DNA from: Bacteroides sp. UBA939
Lineage (GTDB): Bacteria; Bacteroidota; Bacteroidia; Bacteroidales; Bacteroidaceae
Direction of reading: 5' to 3'
Assembly: GCF_002293435.1 (NCBI RefSeq)
Contig: NZ_DBDF01000238.1
Span: 17,021-26,786, forward strand
Length of the DNA stretch: 9,766 bases
Below, piece after piece: positions 5,773-9,766 of this stretch (positions are counted from its first letter, which is position 1; every line of letters starts with the position of its first letter). A program made the translations under genes and the position numbers. The notes beneath the pieces were generated by a model. It did no database searches. It was not told where the DNA came from and saw only the letters and a list, made by a program, of their open reading frames with translations.

Positions 5773-7680
5773 TTATGATATAACTTTTTTTAGCTGAAGT
5801 ATTCCATCTACAGAGACAATTTGTTTTTCATCCAATAGTTGGTGCAACGCTTCGAGTAGAAACTCTTTATCTATCGTTATTTGTTCGGCAAGACCTGCCG
5901 GAGTGACTGTTTGTTTTGCGAGAACCTGAAGTATCTCATTACGTAGTTCATCCATTGGTATTTTCCGTGGCGCTTCTTTCGTACGGCGACCGAGACAGAC
6001 ATCACATACTTCGCAATTATGCTCATTCTTCTCGCCGAAATAACGTAACAGCATACGGCTGCGGCAGGCAGTATCGGTGGTTACATAATCTACCATTGCC
6101 TTGATGCGGGTTTCATATCGCTCTTTGCGCTTTTCATATACGCTGCGGGGGATTTGCAGGTGCTGTATGTCTACACGTTCGCGCGTATATATTATATAAG
6201 GTGTCTTTTTATGGGGAATGTAATCAATGATACGCATTTTGGACAGGTGCATCAGCATGTCGTATACCTGTTGCCGGGTCAGTCCGTTACGCACGGCAAG
6301 AGAATCCTCATTGATAAAGGTATAATCCGTGAATACGCCGGTGTAGGAACGCAGTATGATCTGGAGGAGTTTGTCTACGTCTTCTCCTAAATTCCGTAAT
6401 TTGTATAGTTCGTCGCGGCGTGCGATGAAGTGAAGGCGGGAGGCATTGTCCTGCTCATCGGTATATTCCAGATACCCTGCCTGTGTCAGAATCTTCAATG
6501 CGCTGTCTGCCGGTACGGGAAAGTACTTGAACTTCCTGCAGAAATCTTCCAGGCTAAACTCCCTGACGCATCCCAAGCCATCACCCATAGCCATCTGATA
6601 GTAATATTGCAAATCTTCATACAGATGTTTGATGTAATCTTTCTCCGGAAAAGTATCCGGAATGCGTTTGTTGAGGGTAACTTTATCTGATTTGGCATAC
6701 AGGATGACGGCATACGCCTTGTTTCCGTCACGTCCGGCACGTCCCGCTTCCTGGAAATAGGCTTCGATGGAGTCGGGCAGATCGAGGTGAATAACAATAC
6801 GCACGTCCGATTTGTCAATCCCCATCCCGAAAGCATTTGTGGCAACCATTACCCGGCTTTCGCCTGCCTGCCAGCGGTGTTGGCGTATATCTTTGGTGGC
6901 ATCGTCCAGGCCGGCATGGTAAAAGTCGGCGGTGATGCCTTCGTGATTCAGGAGTTCGGTGGTTTCTTTCGTCCGGCTGCGGTTGCGTACATAAACGATG
7001 GCGCTGCCGGGCATGCTGCGAAGGATGTGCAGCAGTTCTCCGGTCTTGTTCTCTACTTTGCGAACTATATAGGCGAGGTTTTTACGCTCGAAACTCATGC
7101 GGAAAACATTCTCCTTTTTGAAAAGCAGGCGTTCCTGGATGTCTTTCACCACTGCCGGCGTGGCGGTTGCAGTAAGCGCCAGGACAGGGACGCCCGGCAG
7201 CAAGTTGCGTATCTCTGCTATCTTCAGGTAGGCAGGGCGGAAATCGTATCCCCATTGCGATATACAGTGGCTTTCGTCCACTGTAATCATGCAGATATTC
7301 ATTTTCCGCAGTTTGATGCGGAAGATTTCTGTTCCAAGCCGTTCGGGAGAGATATACAGGAATTTGTAATTGCCGAAAATGCAGTTTTCTAACGTAACGA
7401 GTATCTCCTGCCTGGACATGCCGGAATATATGGCAAGTGCTTTTATTCCCCGTTTCCTAAGGTTTTGTACCTGATCTTTCATCAAAGCAATCAGAGGGGT
7501 GATGACTAAGCAAAGCCCCTCTTTGGCAAGTGCGGGAACCTGGAACGTGATAGATTTACCACCGCCTGTGGGCATTAGTCCCAATGTGTCTCTGCCTTCA
7601 CCAATGCTGTTGATGATATCTTCCTGTATGCCGCGGAAGTTATCATATCCCCAGTATTGCTTTAAGATTTCCTTGTACAT
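5773..7680 (-). CDS. recQ: RecQ-family ATP-dependent DNA helicase
   Basis: This 635-aa 3'-5' DNA helicase belongs to recombination and fork repair. The SF2 motifs are in order: Gln19 of the Q-motif, Walker A PTGGGKS (37-43) with Lys42, ITPLIALMKDQ (60-70), DESHCISQWGYDFRP (135-149), LTATATP (169-175), VATNAFGMGIDKSDVR (279-294) and QEAGRAGRDG (310-319). Zinc ligands Cys539, Cys556, Cys559 and Cys562 form the RecQ zinc site. Two things differ from E. coli RecQ. About 190 residues (345-535), including winged-helix-like stretches, separate motif VI from the zinc cysteines. Only a short helix-rich tail (575-635) follows, without a recognisable HRDC domain. I chose ATG 7680 because homology starts at MYKEILKQYWGYDNFRG; the longer frame to 7749 is encoded by the upstream repeat hairpin. 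It is downstream of recJ on the same strand. Confidence 0.95.
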   Translation of the reverse strand: MYKEILKQYWGYDNFRGIQEDIINSIGEGRDTLGLMPTGGGKSITFQVPALAKEGLCLVITPLIALMKDQVQNLRKRGIKALAIYSGMSRQEILVTLENCIFGNYKFLYISPERLGTEIFRIKLRKMNICMITVDESHCISQWGYDFRPAYLKIAEIRNLLPGVPVLALTATATPAVVKDIQERLLFKKENVFRMSFERKNLAYIVRKVENKTGELLHILRSMPGSAIVYVRNRSRTKETTELLNHEGITADFYHAGLDDATKDIRQHRWQAGESRVMVATNAFGMGIDKSDVRIVIHLDLPDSIEAYFQEAGRAGRDGNKAYAVILYAKSDKVTLNKRIPDTFPEKDYIKHLYEDLQYYYQMAMGDGLGCVREFSLEDFCRKFKYFPVPADSALKILTQAGYLEYTDEQDNASRLHFIARRDELYKLRNLGEDVDKLLQIILRSYTGVFTDYTFINEDSLAVRNGLTRQQVYDMLMHLSKMRIIDYIPHKKTPYIIYTRERVDIQHLQIPRSVYEKRKERYETRIKAMVDYVTTDTACRSRMLLRYFGEKNEHNCEVCDVCLGRRTKEAPRKIPMDELRNEILQVLAKQTVTPAGLAEQITIDKEFLLEALHQLLDEKQIVSVDGILQLKKVIS

Positions 7681-7683
7681 AGA

Positions 7684-7750
7684 AATGAAGAATGAAGAAT
7701 GAAGAATCAGCACGCGGCATAACCGTGCTGCCAATTCTTCATTCTTCATT
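7684..7750 (-). repeat. Heptamer-repeat hairpin filling the recJ-recQ spacer
   Basis: The plus strand carries tandem copies of AATGAAG (7684-7704) with their complement at 7734-7750. Positions 7691-7707 pair with 7734-7750 over 17 bp, then CAGCACG (7708-7714) pairs with CGTGCTG (7724-7730); a 3-nt bulge separates the two stems and a 9-nt loop closes the structure. The hairpin occupies nearly the whole 69-nt spacer, from the recJ stop codon to 10 nt before the recQ ATG. In the RNA its 3' arm overlies the recQ ribosome entry region, so it could lower recQ translation or act as a transcript processing site. Confidence 0.8.
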
Positions 7751-9468
7751 TAATAACTTGGTTGAATATCTTCTATTTGCAATTGTACTTCTCCCCGTTT
7801 GTGAGTATTCTCCTCGATGGTATAACAGATGTCGAAAGAATGTTTCGTCTTGATGAAACGTACATGCGAACTTTGACCGAAAGCGATGCCGTTCATTACA
7901 TTGTTTGATTTGTTATCCACCAATTCCAGTTTGATGTGCTCCTGATCGCGTCCTACTACCTTACTGGTTCCATAATCATAAACATTGTGGGTACAAAATA
8001 CCGGTTTCAGGTTATCCGGGCCATAAGGATTGAATTTCTTCAAGTCATTGAAGAATCTCGGAGTAATATCCTTGAAGTCTATTTCCGCGTCAATATCTAT
8101 AACGGCGCTTGTCTGTTCCGGTAAGATGTTCTGTGAGACAAACTCCTCGAACCGTTCGGTGAAAGCAGGTACATTTTCCACTTTCATGGAGAGGCCGGCG
8201 GCATACGTATGTCCACCGAAGTTCTCCAATAAATCGCGGCAATACTCAATGGCTTTGTACACATCAAAGCCGGAAACGGAACGGGCAGAGCCTGTAGCCA
8301 TATTGTCCGTACGCGTCAGTACCACTGCCGGGCGGTAATATACCTCCGTGAGGCGTGAGGCAACGATACCGATAACTCCCTTGTGCCAGTCCTCATTGTA
8401 TATTACGATAGAACGGCGGTCGACTAATCCGTCCAGTCCGGCAACAATCCGGTTGGCTTCTTCAGTCATATTCTTGTCAAGGTCTTTGCGCGTCTCGTTG
8501 TATTGGTTAATCTGGCCGGCTTTCTCCAAAGCTGTCGAGAAGTCTTTTTCGGTCAACAAGTCAACGGCTTCTTTTCCGTTCTGGATACGTCCCGAAGCAT
8601 TGATACGTGGCCCTATCTTGAATACAATATCGCTTACGGTGATTTCTTTTTCCGTCAGTCCGCACACATCAATGATTGCTTTCATGCCTACGCTGGGATT
8701 ACTGTTCAGTTGCTTCAATCCATGAAAAGCAAGTATCCGGTTTTCTCCCATGATGGGTACAATGTCCGAAGCAATACTTACTGCCACCAGGTCGAGCAAT
8801 GGAATGAGGTGATGAAACTCAATGCCGTTACTGATAGCAAATGCCTGCATGAACTTAAAACCCACACCGCAACCTGAAAGATGTTCGTAAGGATATGTAT
8901 TATCCTCACGTTTGGCGTTCAGAATGGCGGTAGCCGGTGGAAGCACATCATCGGGCACATGGTGGTCGCAGATGATGAAATCAATACCTTTTTCTTTGGC
9001 ATACGCTATTTCCTCTACGGCCTTAATGCCGCAATCCAGTACAATAACCAATCCTACACCTGTCTCGGCGGCATAGTTTACTCCTTTTGTAGATACCCCG
9101 TAACCTTCATTGTAACGGTCGGGAATGTAATAGTCAATGTTCGAATAGAACTGTTGAATGAACTTGTAGACTAAAGCCACTGCGGTAGTTCCGTCTACAT
9201 CATAATCTCCGTAAATCAGAATACGTTTCTTCTTTCCCATTGCCTTATTAAGGCATTCAACGGCCACATCCATATCTTTCATCAGGAATGGGTCGTGCAA
9301 ATCGGGCAATTGCGGGCGGAAAAACTTCTTGGCATCCTGCGCCTTTGTAATTCCCCGCTTCACCAATAATTCGCCAAGAATCGGACTAACCCCTAATTCT
9401 TGGGCCAGTTTCTGGCTTATCTCTGCCTGTTCGGATGTAATGGGTTGATAATTCCATTTGTGAGTCAT
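7750..9468 (-). CDS. recJ: Single-stranded-DNA-specific exonuclease RecJ
   Basis: This 572-aa DHH-family 5'-3' single-strand exonuclease is close in length to E. coli RecJ. The metal-binding motifs are present: DYDVDG (88-93), Asp145 in VLDCG, CDHH (167-170), SGCGVGFK (198-205) and ASDIVP (233-238). The linker GPRINASGR (286-294) joins the DHHA1 domain, which carries GVIGIVASR (364-372), GSARS (393-397) and ENFGGHTYAAG (415-425). The C-terminal part, about 450-572, corresponds to the OB-fold DNA-binding region. ATG 9468 is chosen because the protein begins at MTHKWNYQPI. The frame remains open to 9618, but the extra 50 residues have no family counterpart and are coded by low-complexity AT-rich DNA. 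It is followed by recQ in the same direction; in E. coli the two products cooperate at gaps and stalled forks. Confidence 0.95.
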   Translation of the reverse strand: MTHKWNYQPITSEQAEISQKLAQELGVSPILGELLVKRGITKAQDAKKFFRPQLPDLHDPFLMKDMDVAVECLNKAMGKKKRILIYGDYDVDGTTAVALVYKFIQQFYSNIDYYIPDRYNEGYGVSTKGVNYAAETGVGLVIVLDCGIKAVEEIAYAKEKGIDFIICDHHVPDDVLPPATAILNAKREDNTYPYEHLSGCGVGFKFMQAFAISNGIEFHHLIPLLDLVAVSIASDIVPIMGENRILAFHGLKQLNSNPSVGMKAIIDVCGLTEKEITVSDIVFKIGPRINASGRIQNGKEAVDLLTEKDFSTALEKAGQINQYNETRKDLDKNMTEEANRIVAGLDGLVDRRSIVIYNEDWHKGVIGIVASRLTEVYYRPAVVLTRTDNMATGSARSVSGFDVYKAIEYCRDLLENFGGHTYAAGLSMKVENVPAFTERFEEFVSQNILPEQTSAVIDIDAEIDFKDITPRFFNDLKKFNPYGPDNLKPVFCTHNVYDYGTSKVVGRDQEHIKLELVDNKSNNVMNGIAFGQSSHVRFIKTKHSFDICYTIEENTHKRGEVQLQIEDIQPSY

Positions 9469-9766
9469 TATTATATATTGTTTTTTCTTTTCCTGTCTCA
9501 GGGGTTGGGATGAATTCTGTCTCTTGATAAAAAGGCATATTTCCCAACAAGGTGTAAAGGTATGAAAAACTCTTGAAACGATGATGAATTCTATGAGAAA
9601 AACTTTTGGGATTAACAACGAATATCAGAATTTACCTATATTTATGGTTGTCTTTCCTCTGAAGAAAAAGGAAAATCAAAGCAGTTTCTTACCCTGTATG
9701 AATAATGCAGGGTAGCCTCTATTATTCATACTTCAGAAGTTAAGGGATTGTCATTTTGTCACTTTG
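9469..9766. other. Gene-free upstream region of recJ with nested inverted repeats
   Basis: I see no supportable gene in these 298 bases. TACCTTTA on the minus strand (9561-9554) is a one-mismatch -7 box that might serve recJ, but no -33 element accompanies it. Near the edge, GTATGAATAAT (9696-9706) pairs with ATTATTCATAC (9721-9731), while TACCCTG (9690-9696) pairs with CAGGGTA (9708-9714), so two different hairpins compete. TCTGAAG (9658-9664) further pairs with CTTCAGA (9731-9737). TCACTTTG at 9759-9766 resembles an outward plus-strand -7 box but is cut by the window end. Confidence 0.4.

Noticed and set aside
5773..7749. Extended 658-aa RecQ frame
   Set aside because: The first 23 codons come from the AATGAAG hairpin and have no RecQ counterpart; the start would also abut the recJ stop codon.
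7750..9618. Extended 622-aa RecJ frame
   Set aside because: The extra 50 residues precede the usual RecJ N-terminus and come from AT-rich noncoding-like sequence.

Overview
The window looks like chromosomal DNA of a Bacteroides or close Bacteroidales relative. The evidence is an AT-rich intergenic style almost without Shine-Dalgarno sequences, promoter-like boxes of the Bacteroidetes TAnnTTTG type, a 3-deoxy-7-phosphoheptulonate (DAHP) synthase carrying chorismate mutase at its C-terminus, and protein sequences throughout that read as Bacteroides housekeeping genes. No phage, transposase, CRISPR, rRNA or tRNA is visible.

Region 1 (1-3655, minus strand, transcribed right to left) is an aromatic amino acid operon. 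A promoter near 3576-3609 is followed by a 28-residue leader peptide (3456-3542) whose residues 4-16 contain 11 Phe/Tyr out of 13. Next comes a strong intrinsic terminator with a U8 tail (3377-3413), and then pheA (prephenate dehydratase), a class I/II aminotransferase overlapping pheA, and a fused DAHP synthase-chorismate mutase. Leader peptide, terminator and complementary competing segments together look like a classical ribosome-mediated attenuator sensing Phe and Tyr. The leader is too short to be caught by ordinary ORF calling. I regard it as the main discovery here. The encoded steps are erythrose-4-phosphate + PEP to DAHP, chorismate to prephenate, prephenate to phenylpyruvate, and transamination. 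A 16-bp inverted repeat sits in the 215-nt gap before the DAHP synthase gene, and a heptamer microsatellite follows its stop codon at the window edge.

Region 2 (3656-5599) holds two divergent genes: an all-TPR protein (minus) and a secreted LoiP/YggG-like M48 metalloprotease (plus). They share a 186-nt AT-rich intergenic space with two inverted repeats.

Region 3 (5600-9766) starts with a perfect 32-bp inverted repeat built from 22-bp units, between the convergent protease and recQ genes. It continues with recQ and recJ in tandem on the minus strand, separated by a 69-nt spacer that is almost entirely a heptamer-based hairpin. The helicase/5'-exonuclease pair fits recombinational repair. The last 298 bases upstream of recJ contain no gene I can support, only nested inverted repeats at the edge.

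Several longer open frames begin upstream of the probable true starts (pheA, TPR gene, recQ, recJ). I have trimmed them to starts supported by family alignment and by regulatory structures.
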